Shown: positions 24,245 to 34,343 of the stretch, in pieces
How the letters are laid out: each line of letters opens with the position of its first letter
Numbering within the stretch: the stretch's first letter is position 1
Assembly: GCA_026770025.1 (NCBI GenBank)
Contig: JAMXDE010000007.1
Coordinates: 1,798,001 to 1,862,000, forward strand
Reading direction: 5' to 3'
Length of the DNA: 64,000 nucleotides
DNA from: Craspedostauros australis
Lineage: Eukaryota; Bacillariophyta; Bacillariophyceae; Mastogloiales; Achnanthaceae
Made by a program: the position numbers and the translations under genes
Notes under the pieces: model-generated
Database searches by the model: none
The model's input: only the letters and a program-made list of their open reading frames with translations
What the model was told of the DNA's origin: nothing

Positions 24245-25410
24245 CAAATCGCAGTCCATCACCAGTGCGAAGTGCCAGCAAGACACGAGGACAGCAGAGA
24301 CGAAGGTACGATTCTGATGACGACAACGATGATTCCAGCGATGGTGGCAGCAACAGCAATGATGGTGATACCCGCGGTCGCGCGCGTCGATATGACAGCG
24401 ACGACGACAGCGATGGCAAGGGAAGCAACGGTGGAAGCAGGAGCCCATCACCTGTGCAAAGCCACACGGCCCAACAACAAAGAAGACGATACGACTCATC
24501 TGATGACGACGGCGACAGCGGCAGTGATGACCATGACGATGACGATGGAAACAAGGACCCACGAAAACGGATGGAGTCAGGACATCTGGCCGGACTTCAG
24601 AATGCACAGGACTTCACGAAGGCCGAAGTGAACCTCCAGAAGAGCAAGCACCGTGATGCCCAGCACATGGTGGACAAGTACGGAATGGGAGAGACCGTGT
24701 ACAGAGATGATCAAGGACGCAAGACGCAGCTTCCGGATGGAGGCAGCAACGGTGATGGCGGTGGGGCACATCAAAAGCAGACGCAGAAGCAGACGCAGAA
24801 GCTGTCAAAGGAACAGCAGCAGATGTTGAACACTGGCCGTGTCCAGGCTGCGAGAGACCGGGCTGCTGCACAGGAGTTTGCGAATCTGCAAGACTCATCG
24901 TTTGCTCGTCGTGTGGATGATGGCGAGCTGGAGGACTATCGCAAGAGCGTGATCCACAAGGATGATCCGATGGCGGCGTACGAGATGGAGACGAGGCAGA
25001 AGCGAGAGATGAAGCGTCTGAAGAAGGAGGTGAAGCGAGAGAAGAAGGAGAAGAAGCGGATGAAGAAGGAAGGCAAGAAGAACAACAGGAAGCGAGGAGG
25101 AGGCGGTGGTGGTGGCGGTTCTGGTGATGAAGACAGTGATGACGGTGGCAGTAGTAGTGGCAGTGGCAGTGGCGAGAAGAGGAAGCAGCCAATGGATGTC
25201 GATGGTGAAGCAGCGAAGCGATTGGCAATGATGACACGCCCGGTGTACAAGGGCCCACCTCCGAAGGCCAATCGCTTTGGCATCCGTCCTGGATACAGAT
25301 GGGATGGAACAGATCGTGGAAATGGTTTTGAGGACAAGCTGCTGGGTCAGTCGTACAGCCGCCAGCACAAGAAGGAGATGGCGTATCGTTACACCTCAGC
25401 TGGAATGTAG
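23440..25410 (+). CDS. BUD13: BUD13-like pre-mRNA splicing factor (RES complex)
   Basis: 656 residues. Start at 23440 gives MPSSKLDYLSKYAD, matching the short conserved N-terminus of the family; the longer frame begins only at a GTG. Lys-rich residues 30-70 follow. Between about 190 and 380 there are five RRYDS(D/S)DD motifs spaced by Ser/Asp/Asn linkers, one with a poly-Asp run coded by GAT repeats (24211-24243). The C-terminal third is conserved: GRVQAARDRA, the DDPMAAYEM box, a Lys/Glu coiled region, then PVYKGPPPKANRFGI and PGYRWDGTDRGNGFE, the BUD13 signature. BUD13 works with Pml1 and Snu17 in the RES complex, which binds the activated spliceosome and supports splicing and nuclear retention of unspliced RNA. 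Human and yeast proteins differ mainly in the length of the repeat region. Nuclear; single exon. Confidence 0.93.
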
Positions 25411-25767
25411 ACATGGCGATGAAAAGGACAGATCCTATCGAGCACAATGTTGGCGCACTATGCCTTTTTGAGCGAATGCTTGTAGGGTCGAGTACTCTGG
25501 AGGTAGGTGTGTATGTACAGCTCGCAGAGATCGACCAAGGCTACACTCCCCCATCGCGTTTCATCCACAACCTCTCTTGATCGGAGCCGAAGCATGACGA
25601 CCTACCACTTCGGTAGCTACAACATACCGAAAATGGCCTAATTTAACCAGAAGTGAAATTTCCAAGAAACTCTACCTTTGAGATACCTTCCTCATCTCCT
25701 CTCACATCAAAGGGGAAATCTTCCGACCACCATCACAACACACAGCTTTGTCTGACCTTGCAACAGG
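25411..25767. other. Spacer BUD13 to sulfatase
   Basis: It contains the BUD13 3' end and the sulfatase promoter and leader (CCACCATCACAACACACAG-like C/A-rich words near 25728-25745). No gene. Confidence 0.7.
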
Positions 25768-27936
25768 ATGGCCACATCCCAAGAACGAGAACATGGGACC
25801 GCCGCAGATGCATCCGATGGCGCCGCTCGCCCGAAGGTGAAGCAGTCAACGAGCCGGAATGTACTGCTGGCATTTGCGTTCATTGTGTTTGCAGCAATCA
25901 TCACGGCAGTGGCTCACAGCAATGCCATGCCGCAGAACCTCGCCTTCGAGATTGACGGTGTCGTGGACAAGCTCCACTCCTACTACGATTCCGTCCATCT
26001 CAACAACAGCGACAACAACAGTGACAACAACCACAGCAGCGGAGATCCGCCAGATTCCGCAGCACCCAATCCGCGTGGATCGAAACCACTGAACATCTTG
26101 CTGCTCTACGCCGACGACTGGAGCTTCACGACGCTGGGAGCGCTGGGCAACAACTACGTCGCAACGCCACGCCTTGACGAACTGGCGCGCGAAGGCATGC
26201 TGTTCACCCACAACTGCGTCACGACCTCCATCTGCATGGTCAGCCGAGCCACTCTGTACACGGGACAGTACGCCTCCGTGCACAACACGTGGCAGCCGTA
26301 CTCTGATATCGGCATGTATCAAGGCGACAATTGGGAGTACTCGCTGTTCTCGATGCTGCGCACGTCCGCAAGCAACTACGTCAACGCGCTCGTCGGCAAG
26401 TGGCATCATCCATCGCCGCCGCCGTACAAGGCGCAACCGACGTTCGACTTTTCGCGATTCTATTTTGGCAATCATTATCCCAAAAGGGGCGACGTCGTGA
26501 AGCACATCACGCAATGGAACGAGGAAGACGCGATGGAATTCTTGCGCAAACGGCCCAAGCGCCGTCCCTTCCTGTTGACGGTGAGCTTCTTTGCCACGCA
26601 CGCCGAAGACGGCAGCAAGGAGCAGTACCGGCCGATGAACAGCAGCATGTGGATGTATGTCAACGAGCCGGTGCCGCGTCCCAAAACGATGACGCAAAAG
26701 CATATCGATGATTTGCCACCCTTCTTCAAGAAGCCGAACAATTTCGGACGTGGGCGGGCGAGGAAGCGGTACTTTCCGGAGGAGAAGTTCCAGCACATGA
26801 TGAAGAACACGTATCGTATGGCGACGGAGGTTGACTCGGCCTGTGGCAGATTGATCGACGAATTGAAGGCCCAAGGTGTGTACGATGACACGCTCATCAT
26901 CTTCACGACAGGTACGTACAATTCGAGACTTTCATCGAACGGCAAATCGGATCATGTCGGTAGCGGGGATGGCGATGGAAATGGAGATGGGGTACCGCCG
27001 GACTTGTTGATATGTTCAACACTGCGTGCAAATGGCGCATTCTATTGGTACGAGTATGTTGGAGTTGTCACTCACTCCGATCCTTTCTATCATGCAATTA
27101 TATTTCACATTCTGCCACGTCTGCCACTTGTTATCGTTTCACCCACACGTCCACATTGATTTTGCAACAGACAATGGCAACTTTCATGGTAAGTGCACCG
27201 CAATGCTGTGTTCATGTATGATGCGTGTGTGCTCATATCGATGCTTGTTTGTGGACCAGATGCTGCATCTAGTCACATGGGGCGCATGCACTCTAGTATT
27301 CTCTCGCACTCACACTGGTACTCACACTCACACTCGAACTCTCTGATTCTACAAACACACTGACTCACAAAACCCTATTCACCATGTTCATGTTCATGTT
27401 GATGTCAATGATCAGGTCAACACGGTCTCGCTGAGAAATGGTTTGCCTACGAGGAATCGATACGCGTCCCGCTGATCATTCGAGATCCTCGCATGCCACA
27501 GAAACTGAGGGGAACAACGAATGATGAATTCACTTTGAACATCGATTTGGCACCGACCATCTTGGGTGCTGCCAACATCACCGTGCCAGAACGCATGCAG
27601 GGCAGAGACATTGCGCAGCTGTATCTCAATCCACACGAAGCCAAGGCCACGTGGAGGAAGGAGTTCTGGTACGAATGGGTCGGTCCCAAGATCCAGCTGC
27701 CATCCAACACGGCTTTGGTCCGCAAGGAAGCAAAGTACATCTTCTGGCCGCAGTACAATTACGAGCAGCTCTTCTACCTCGACAATGATCCGTACGAGGA
27801 GAACGACTTGCTGCACACCAAGAACCAAACGCTGCTTGCGGAGGAGAGGGAGCGAAACCACAAAAACACCCTCAAGGAGATGAAAGCGAGGATGCACGAA
27901 TTGGAGCAGCAGGTGATCTCGGGTGCCAAGATGTGA
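25768..27936 (+). CDS. Sulfatase, type II membrane anchor, three exons
   Basis: Exons 25768-26911, 27171-27188 and 27416-27936 (introns GT-AG, both phase 1) give 560 residues. Residues 31-50 form a single membrane anchor, so the enzyme faces the secretory lumen or cell surface. The alkaline-phosphatase-like fold begins with LNILLLYADDWS (metal-binding D116, D117), then SICMVSRATLYTG, where C156 would be converted to formylglycine; the usual Pro/Ala two residues after the Cys is Val here. After splicing, the reading TTDNGNFHGQHGLAEKW is restored, the second metal/active-site region (Asp-Asn-Gly and His). The family hydrolyses sulfate esters of polysaccharides, glycolipids or small molecules; the substrate is not predictable. 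Without splicing, each frame ends early, and the protein is coherent only with the 18-nt second exon. Convergent with the Cys-repeat gene. Confidence 0.9.
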
Positions 27937-28769
27937 GCGCATCGTGTGCGAAGGATGCGTGGCAAGGGCGATCTTGGTGATGTGCAGCGAGGTGCGATCT
28001 CATGTGGTGGCTGGTCCACCCACCCACCCACCCATCCAGACATGCAAGGCAAGGCAAGAGTGCACAGAACCCCAATACACAACACGCCACATCGTTTTCC
28101 AAAAAAGCAATGGTGTCCGATTCAAAATCAAGAGGATTATACTTGCGGACCCTGAATGGGGTCATGCTCTGTGCAAACAGCCAATCCCGCAATTGCATGT
28201 GCAACGTTGGGAAGAGAGATACAATCGACGTTTGTGTTTGTTGGACAAAAGGAGCGGAACAACGCGACACCACAAAAGGAAGCAAGACCAATCGACGGGG
28301 GCAAAACAATCTGTCGGCAGCTTCGTTGGTGTGCGACGATTTGAGCAGAGCGGCTGCGTGATTGACGGCGTGGTGCGTTGCGTTGCGATGTGAGCGCCAT
28401 CGTCGCTGTTGTTTTATCGTTGGCTGTGTTGGGAGAGTTGCGGAAAGGATCCCGCCGCCGTTTTGGTTCGTTGGATGTGCAGTGGCAATGGGAATTGAAA
28501 TACAAAGAGCGAAGCGAGAGAGAGGAGGAACAGGTTCGTGCAAGTGTGCGTGCTGTCGCCGATGATGATGATAATGACGATGGTCGACGTCGATGATTAT
28601 GATTGTGGTGGCAGTGACAGAGTCTATATTCACACGGCGAAGGTTGTGGGCGCAGAGACACAAATACATGCATTCAACTGCTATTTATTTACTCTGGAAC
28701 TGTGGTATTATATCTTGCTCTTCAGAAACGAGGATGACGATGAACATCGACATCAAATGCGGAGACTGT
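27937..28769. other. Convergent spacer
   Basis: It lies between the stops of the sulfatase and the Cys-repeat gene. A CCACCCACCCACCCA run is at 28018-28032. Several overlapping open frames of 60-260 codons have Arg/His/Ser-rich shadow composition. No gene supported. Confidence 0.6.
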
Positions 28770-30554
28770 TCATGGCACCACAGCGCACGCTTGTACACCG
28801 ATGCATTCTCCATCGGGGATGACGTCAGTGTTGTTGAAACATGAGGAATTGCCGCGGCAGGATCCGTCCCCAACCATTCCGGTGTTGAGGTTGCATGCTG
28901 AGAATTCGTAGCACGACCCCATGCCCACGTCGGCCTCGTTGTAGTAACAGGCGTATGGGCCTTGGCAGGAGTCCTGGCCGATGTCGCCAGCGTTCTCGCG
29001 ACAAGTGAAGTTGCCGAGGCAGGAGCTTGCAGCAATCGTGCCTGTGTTTCGGTTGCACGCGCGTATACCTCCGCAGGACCCCGCGGCAATGCTACCAGCG
29101 TTTTGGGAGCACGCACTTCTATCGAAACAACTTCGGCTTGCGATATCTCCTTCGTTGTAACCACAAGCAAAATACCCCACGCACGCGTTCGTACTGACTG
29201 CGCCTTCGTTGGAGGTGCAGGCGCTTTCGCCGATACAGGATCCGGCATCGACGTTTCCTTCATTGTAGTCGCAAGCTTCCTCTCCAATGCAGGATCCGGC
29301 GCTGATGTTTCCCTCATTGTAGTAGCAAGCTTTCTTCCCAACGCATGAAAATGCGGAGATATCGCCTGAGCTTTGATAGCAAGCATTGTCGCCGTTGCAA
29401 GAATACTCGCTGACTTTGACGGTGTTGTATCCGCAACTGAAGTAACCATTGCAAGAGTTCTCCTGGACGTCGCCTTCGTTGTCTAAACATGCTCCGTCTG
29501 CGATGCAAGAAAATTCGCTAATGTCGCCCATATTCCCAAAACACGAACTCGCACCAAAGCACGAGAATGCAGAGATATCGCCTGAGTTTTTGTAGCAAGC
29601 ACTGTAGCCGTTGCAAGAATACTCACTGACTTTGCCGGCGCTGAATGTGCAACTGAAGTTGCCATTGCAAGCGTAAGAAGGAATTGATATCTCGATGCCA
29701 GCGCAGGCGGACCCATCGTTGCAAGCATAGGGAGCAATCGTGATGGCCGTTGTCTCGTTGAGACTGAATGCGCAAGAGGAATTGCCATTGCAGGAGTTGG
29801 GGCACACCGTCACGCGTCGGTCGCTGCCCCACGCACACGCTGTCTCATTGACTGGTGCTTGACAGCAACTAGCCTCCTCGTCTGCGCACTTTGCGATGAC
29901 ATCTTCGGCCGTTCCAGTGAAACAGAACTTGAATGCCTTGTTGGACTTGGAAGACTTCTCAGACTTGGCTCCCTTTGACGATTTCTCAGATTTGGGGGAC
30001 TTGAGGTGGCGGTTGTGAGCATTGAGGGTTTCGGCCGTTCCCTCATGACGAAGTTCTGCGATGGACGCAAGCAACGCACCCTTCTCGGCATCATCTGTGG
30101 TGCCTTGAAGACGGCCAAGATCGGTGAACTTGTGCTCAAGCTTGCGCTCAAGCTTGTTGTTGTCGTTGCTCTTGGCGTTGGTGGAAGAGGTGGCATGTCG
30201 ACGACGGAAGTTGCTTGTCTTGGCCTTGGTGTTGGCGTCCTTGAAGTTGGGAACAAGATCATCAATGTTGGGCACGGAGGAGGTGTCAGAGAGGAGCATG
30301 TTCACCTTGTCCTCGGTGTCTTGTGCTGTGATCTTGGTGTTGTCGCCGTGTGCGGAGTTGAATTCCAAGATCTTGGCCTTGCGCTCAGCTGCCAGCTTGC
30401 CGAACTTCGCTTGAAGAGCGTTGATGTCGACATCAATGTTGAGATCTGGGGCGACCTGGTTGCGACCGCTCCTGTCGAGCACGGCATCGACGCCGTTGCA
30501 GATGATGCTCTGTGCGATGACGAGAGCGAGGATGTCTTTCTTCATGGGTGGCAT
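28770..30554 (-). CDS. Secreted Cys-rich protein with about 19 tandem 18-residue repeats
   Basis: 594 residues, one exon; start ATG at 30554, with a second ATG nine bases on. A signal peptide (MKKDILALVIAQSIICNGVDA) is followed by a charged helical segment (to about 200) with SPKSEKSSKGAKSEKSSK. From about residue 245 to the end come tandem 18-residue units of the form x-S-C-x-G-x-x-A/S-C-x-x-N-x-G-x-I-x-x, for example FSCFGASSCFGNMGDISE. Spacing of Cys is 6 then 12 residues and an Asn recurs three after the second Cys. I know such repeats from diatom secreted proteins but not a function. The regular period suggests a solenoid or beta-helix with disulfide and Asn ladders (inference). Possible roles include cell wall, adhesion or ice/surface binding. 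No catalytic motif seen. Confidence 0.85.
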   Translation of the reverse strand: MPPMKKDILALVIAQSIICNGVDAVLDRSGRNQVAPDLNIDVDINALQAKFGKLAAERKAKILEFNSAHGDNTKITAQDTEDKVNMLLSDTSSVPNIDDLVPNFKDANTKAKTSNFRRRHATSSTNAKSNDNNKLERKLEHKFTDLGRLQGTTDDAEKGALLASIAELRHEGTAETLNAHNRHLKSPKSEKSSKGAKSEKSSKSNKAFKFCFTGTAEDVIAKCADEEASCCQAPVNETACAWGSDRRVTVCPNSCNGNSSCAFSLNETTAITIAPYACNDGSACAGIEISIPSYACNGNFSCTFSAGKVSEYSCNGYSACYKNSGDISAFSCFGASSCFGNMGDISEFSCIADGACLDNEGDVQENSCNGYFSCGYNTVKVSEYSCNGDNACYQSSGDISAFSCVGKKACYYNEGNISAGSCIGEEACDYNEGNVDAGSCIGESACTSNEGAVSTNACVGYFACGYNEGDIASRSCFDRSACSQNAGSIAAGSCGGIRACNRNTGTIAASSCLGNFTCRENAGDIGQDSCQGPYACYYNEADVGMGSCYEFSACNLNTGMVGDGSCRGNSSCFNNTDVIPDGECIGVQACAVVP

Positions 30555-32276
30555 GGTTGCGTGTTGTTGTTGTCGGTGTTGTTGTTACTTGTTGTGTGTG
30601 CGCTTTGGCCTTGAGTCAAGTTGAGTTGAGCTGGTCTGTTCTCGATTTTGTGGGTGATGGCAAACAATCGCTTGAGGGGTGATACTCTTCTCATGCTATC
30701 TGTATCATGCTCTGGTGTTGTTTGCGTTGTTTGCGTTGTTTGCGTTGTTTGCGTTGTTTGCGTGCTCTTCCTCCTTGTGGATGTTGGGCATGAGTTTGGA
30801 TCCAACAACTTCGGGAACTTTCAACTTCGTGGAGGTGGCAACAACGGCGAAGCCACAGTTGGGCGCCGGACATTGTGGCGCTAATTTGGTTTTGCCTCGC
30901 CATTTTTGCTCAGCGTTCCGTGGACAACGGGAGATTACTTCAGCCACCGCTGTCTCAGCAGACATGACAAGATCCTGCATAAACGTGCTCCAGTGACAAC
31001 GGATGTTTGAGGTCGTGAAGTGTTTTTTGGTGATGTCTGTTGTGAGCGGGACTTGCTCTCTCTGTGCGCATCTTCGATTGATGATGCTCACTTGAGCTTC
31101 GTGGCGCGCCCTTCGCCTGTGGAGAAAGCCACGGCAGGCAGCCAAGGCAAGGATGAGCGCACACACTACCCAATGCACAACAAACAGTTGTAGCCAAACA
31201 ATTCGGCGATTATTGGATATGTTCGGATCACAAGAACTGCTGTGTGGATCGTAGTACATTTTCTACGTAAGTCCCGAACAAAAACAGGTCAATAACAGCA
31301 TCAACCATAGTCAAACTTTTCGGACTTTGCTCGTGTGCGTGTTCCTGTACTCATCTTTCCATTGTAGCATCGCATGGCGTTTATATATACCATCCTGAAG
31401 TTTGGTGGCCATTGCTCTCTTGCTCGGTGAGCACTGATACGATCCGTCGGGCACCCCCATCATTCACGGACGCTTTTTGCTTGTGTTTGGCATGTTTTCT
31501 TGTTCTGGTTGTTCCAAAGAAGTGTTCCAACTATAGCTGACGCCATGATGACGCAAGCATTGGAACCAGAATTCTCCAAACTTGCGACCGAAATTAGGGA
31601 TCCGAGTGGTCAAACATCGCTCCGCCTACCATGGGAGCACTAAACGCAAGCATACCACCATACCATCGCATTCAAACATAATATAGACCACATGGTTGTG
31701 ACCACCTCGGCGGGGGGATTCTGAAATTATATCTATTGTTCAGATTGAGCCAAAGGCCGCTCAGTCCGGAGACTACAAAGATGGAGAGCCGAATTCCTCA
31801 ATAAACGAGGCAAGATCCTACAGGATCCCTGTAGAATCCTACATGTAGCCAACTGCACCCAACGAGATCCTACAAAAATCTGATCTGTCCGTCGTCCGAA
31901 GGCAAAACCACACCTAGGGGGTCAACAAACACAAATAGATCGACGAGATAGTAGTAGCAACATGAAATGTCAATACTTTCCTGGATAGCCCTGGCTCTTA
32001 AGTTTACGTAGATGTAAAGAGATATTCGATTGAGTGCCTACAACATCAAGTCTGAGATCAGGAAAAATGGATCCAACATCTGTAACCAATTGCAACCAAT
32101 TTTGGGGGTCTGTTTGTATGAGGCGCTCGAGTGTTGGTGGTGACGGTCATGGCGATGCCTATCCTCACAATTTGAATCTGTTTTGCTGCGGTCATGTCAT
32201 GTGATACAACGGATCACACAGAGCGAATCTCACACATTCGACATTGCTTCGATTCTATTTCTACTCGTCCCCGCTT
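30555..32276. other. Divergent spacer with short repeats
   Basis: The first 60 bases are the C/A-rich leader of the minus gene (AACAACAACAC words on the coding strand). A 9-base tandem repeat GTTTGCGTT, about five copies, is at 30719-30763. From about 31260 to 32240 no frame of 60 codons exists on either strand. A near-perfect stem-loop is at 31814-31838 (GATCCTACAGG and CCTGTAGAATC). The upstream half of the transporter fragment that follows is absent. Confidence 0.65.
30719..30763. repeat. 9-bp tandem repeat GTTTGCGTT
   Basis: About five direct copies of GTTTGCGTT, with period 9, seen directly, about 165-210 bases upstream of the Cys-repeat gene start. Confidence 0.9.
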
Positions 32277-32949
32277 ATGAAACTCGTGCTTCTGCTTCTG
32301 CTCCAAACAGCCGCCAGGGCTGCCACCACGCTGTCCGTTGTCTTCCTTGACGAGTCTCTCGGCATGAATTCTTCCGAAATCGTGATTTTCTTCCTGATCG
32401 CTTCGTTCTGCATGCTGCCGCGCTCCAAGATGGGCGAGATCGTGACGTACCGCACGAACCCCAAGACGTCCTGGACGGTGAACATGGTGCTGTTCGGGTG
32501 ATCCTTCATCGTGGGCGCGCTGGTGCTGTCGAGTGAGCCCATCGTGTACGTGTGGGGCGCCACCGTGGGCAGGTGCATCGGGTGGTTCTACGCCACCCAG
32601 AAGGTGTTCTTCAGCATGTGCCTGTCGTGGGGGGCAAGAGTCCGAACTGTCCAGCTTCTTCGTCTACGTCACCCAAATTCTGAGCTGGCTGCCGCCGCTG
32701 GTATTCGCGATTCTGGCGGAATCGGGGACGGATCAGAAATGGTCCTTGATGGCGAGCAGCTTTGGGTTCGTGGTCAGCATCGGGTGCTTGCTTTGCGCCG
32801 GATCGTGGGGTGAGATCGTGGCCGAGGCGCAGCAGGAGGTGGAGGAGACCGGCAGGGGGTCGAAGAGTTCCACAATAGATCATGACGCAGTATCGCCGGA
32901 GAAGAGTGGGGAAGCAGAAGATCTGATCCAACTGCCTGATGCAGTGTAG
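32277..32949 (+). pseudogene. Atg22/UMF1-type MFS transporter fragment, broken
   Basis: The frame starting near 32277 reads SLGMNSSEIVIFFLIASF and YRTNPKTSWTVNMVLFG, then hits TGA at 32499-32501. The same frame continues beyond the stop with further membrane helices (IVGALVLSS, GRCIGWFYATQKVFF) to a run of six G at 32629-32634. There the reading moves to the next frame and continues as QESELSSFFVYVTQILSWLPPLVF, ending at 32949. This matches the C-terminal third of diatom vacuolar-effluxer (Atg22/UMF1) MFS proteins as I remember them. About two thirds of such a protein is missing upstream, where no open frame exists. A premature stop, a single extra G in a homopolymer and 5' truncation together favour a pseudogene; two assembly errors are the alternative for the lesions but not for the truncation. 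Confidence 0.75.
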
Positions 32950-33596
32950 AGTAGCATTGGACGAATATGACTGAAATCAGTCGATGGCGATCCTTTCCCT
33001 TTCTTGCTGAAGCGAGAGCGAGAGAGATGGGGTGTATCCGGCGTCGTGGTGTTGAACATGCATAGAGTAGAGAAGAGCGTATCATATGTACAGAGTACAG
33101 TCATCGTTGAGAGTAGTGTCGTGGAGGAAGAACTCAGACTTCGACAATACTAGTAGCCTGTTGCGGATGCATGCGGGCATAGAGATGGCCCCAAATGCCG
33201 ATAACTTCTTTTGAACTGGTGCCGGAAACACGATCAGCATTTCGATTTGTGAGGCATCGCCGCATTCGCCTGATGGAATTCCATGGAAAGGAGCAAGATG
33301 GGAGAGAAAGCGATGCGTTCTACTATGCTGTTCTATATTGCTAAATATAATATGTGTTGCGATGCGATGATATGCTTTGCGATGCTCTGAGTGTGACTGT
33401 GTTTGGATTGGCGGGAGTATGGTGTAATAGGTATACTATTACATCATGTTCTATACCATCATACATACCAATGTATTGTTGCATGATAAATTGCAGGGAG
33501 TACAGTGGCTCCTCAAAATTGCTGCGCGGATCGGCGTCGGTACGAATGCGAATGTATGTCATCATCCAGATCCATCGATCGGCAAGCGCCATGCGT
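32950..33596. other. Convergent spacer
   Basis: An AT-rich spacer between the transporter fragment and the U-box gene stop. Short overlapping frames only; no gene. Confidence 0.65.
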
Positions 33597-34343
33597 TCAT
33601 TGCTTGGCACCACCTCGTCGTTGACGCTGGAAAACTTTCTTGAGTCGGCTCTTCGCGCTCATCGTCGCCGTTGTTGCTGTTGCCTCTGCTGTATCAGATG
33701 ACGATGCATGCTGCGATCGTCGAAGCGACTGGGATTGCCGCCGTTTCTGCTCTGCCCTCGCTTGCGCCATCACCCGGCCGACTTCGGATTCTGTTCGGTG
33801 GGCAGATCCGTGCAGCAAAATGTCAGCGTGATCCTGCGCTGGTCGGTGATCCTGCCTGACCGCGGCGGTGGCCAATTCCGCGTGATCTTCCGTGTCTGTG
33901 CTGGCGTCGGAGGCGGGCAAGCAACCGACGATGAAGACCATCGCATCCGACAAGGAGTTGTCCTCATCGAAATCCTCGCAGTCGGTGCACGAAGTGGCAT
34001 CGTCGCTGTCGGATGCCGATGAGTGCTTGTGCGCCTCCATGCTCTGGCCTGGCAGCTGGTTCTGCTTCTTCCACACCTCGATGTCGAGCTTCAACGGGAT
34101 GTTGCGGATGTAGCTGGAGGGACCCATGGGCTGGCGGCTGAAGGGGCAGCTCCCATTCTCTCGGATCCAACGGAAGATGGCGGAGCATTCGTAGCTGCGT
34201 CCGAAGCGGTCGACGACCGGCTCGTTCATCAGCTGCATCGTGAGCGGGCAGAGGAATTTCTCAGGGATGTTACTGGGCATGCAGACGTCATTGCGCTGCG
34301 TTGTGTTGGTGGAATTCTCTTTCGGCGTGGTTGAAGGTGTCAT
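33597..34343 (-). CDS. U-box domain protein (putative E3 ubiquitin ligase)
   Basis: 248 residues, one exon. ATG at 34343 follows a G-less A/C leader; the frame opens earlier only at a TTG. The U-box occupies residues 27-95: IPEKFLCPLTMQLMNEPVVD, then GRSYECSAIFRWI, CPFSRQPM and IPLKLDIEVWKKQN. This fold resembles a RING finger without zinc and recruits E2 enzymes, so a ubiquitin-ligase role is likely. The rest is Ser/Asp-rich (SDSDDATSCTDCEDFDEDN) and ends in a basic tail (SRLKKVFQRQRRGG). No ARM, WD40 or kinase partner domain is present, as is common for short diatom U-box proteins. A paralogue with the same build lies at 48741-49394. Confidence 0.9.
   Translation of the reverse strand: MTPSTTPKENSTNTTQRNDVCMPSNIPEKFLCPLTMQLMNEPVVDRFGRSYECSAIFRWIRENGSCPFSRQPMGPSSYIRNIPLKLDIEVWKKQNQLPGQSMEAHKHSSASDSDDATSCTDCEDFDEDNSLSDAMVFIVGCLPASDASTDTEDHAELATAAVRQDHRPAQDHADILLHGSAHRTESEVGRVMAQARAEQKRRQSQSLRRSQHASSSDTAEATATTATMSAKSRLKKVFQRQRRGGAKQ

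Noticed and set aside
24614-25447. 277-codon minus-strand frame
   Set aside because: Antisense shadow of BUD13, rich in His and Ser.
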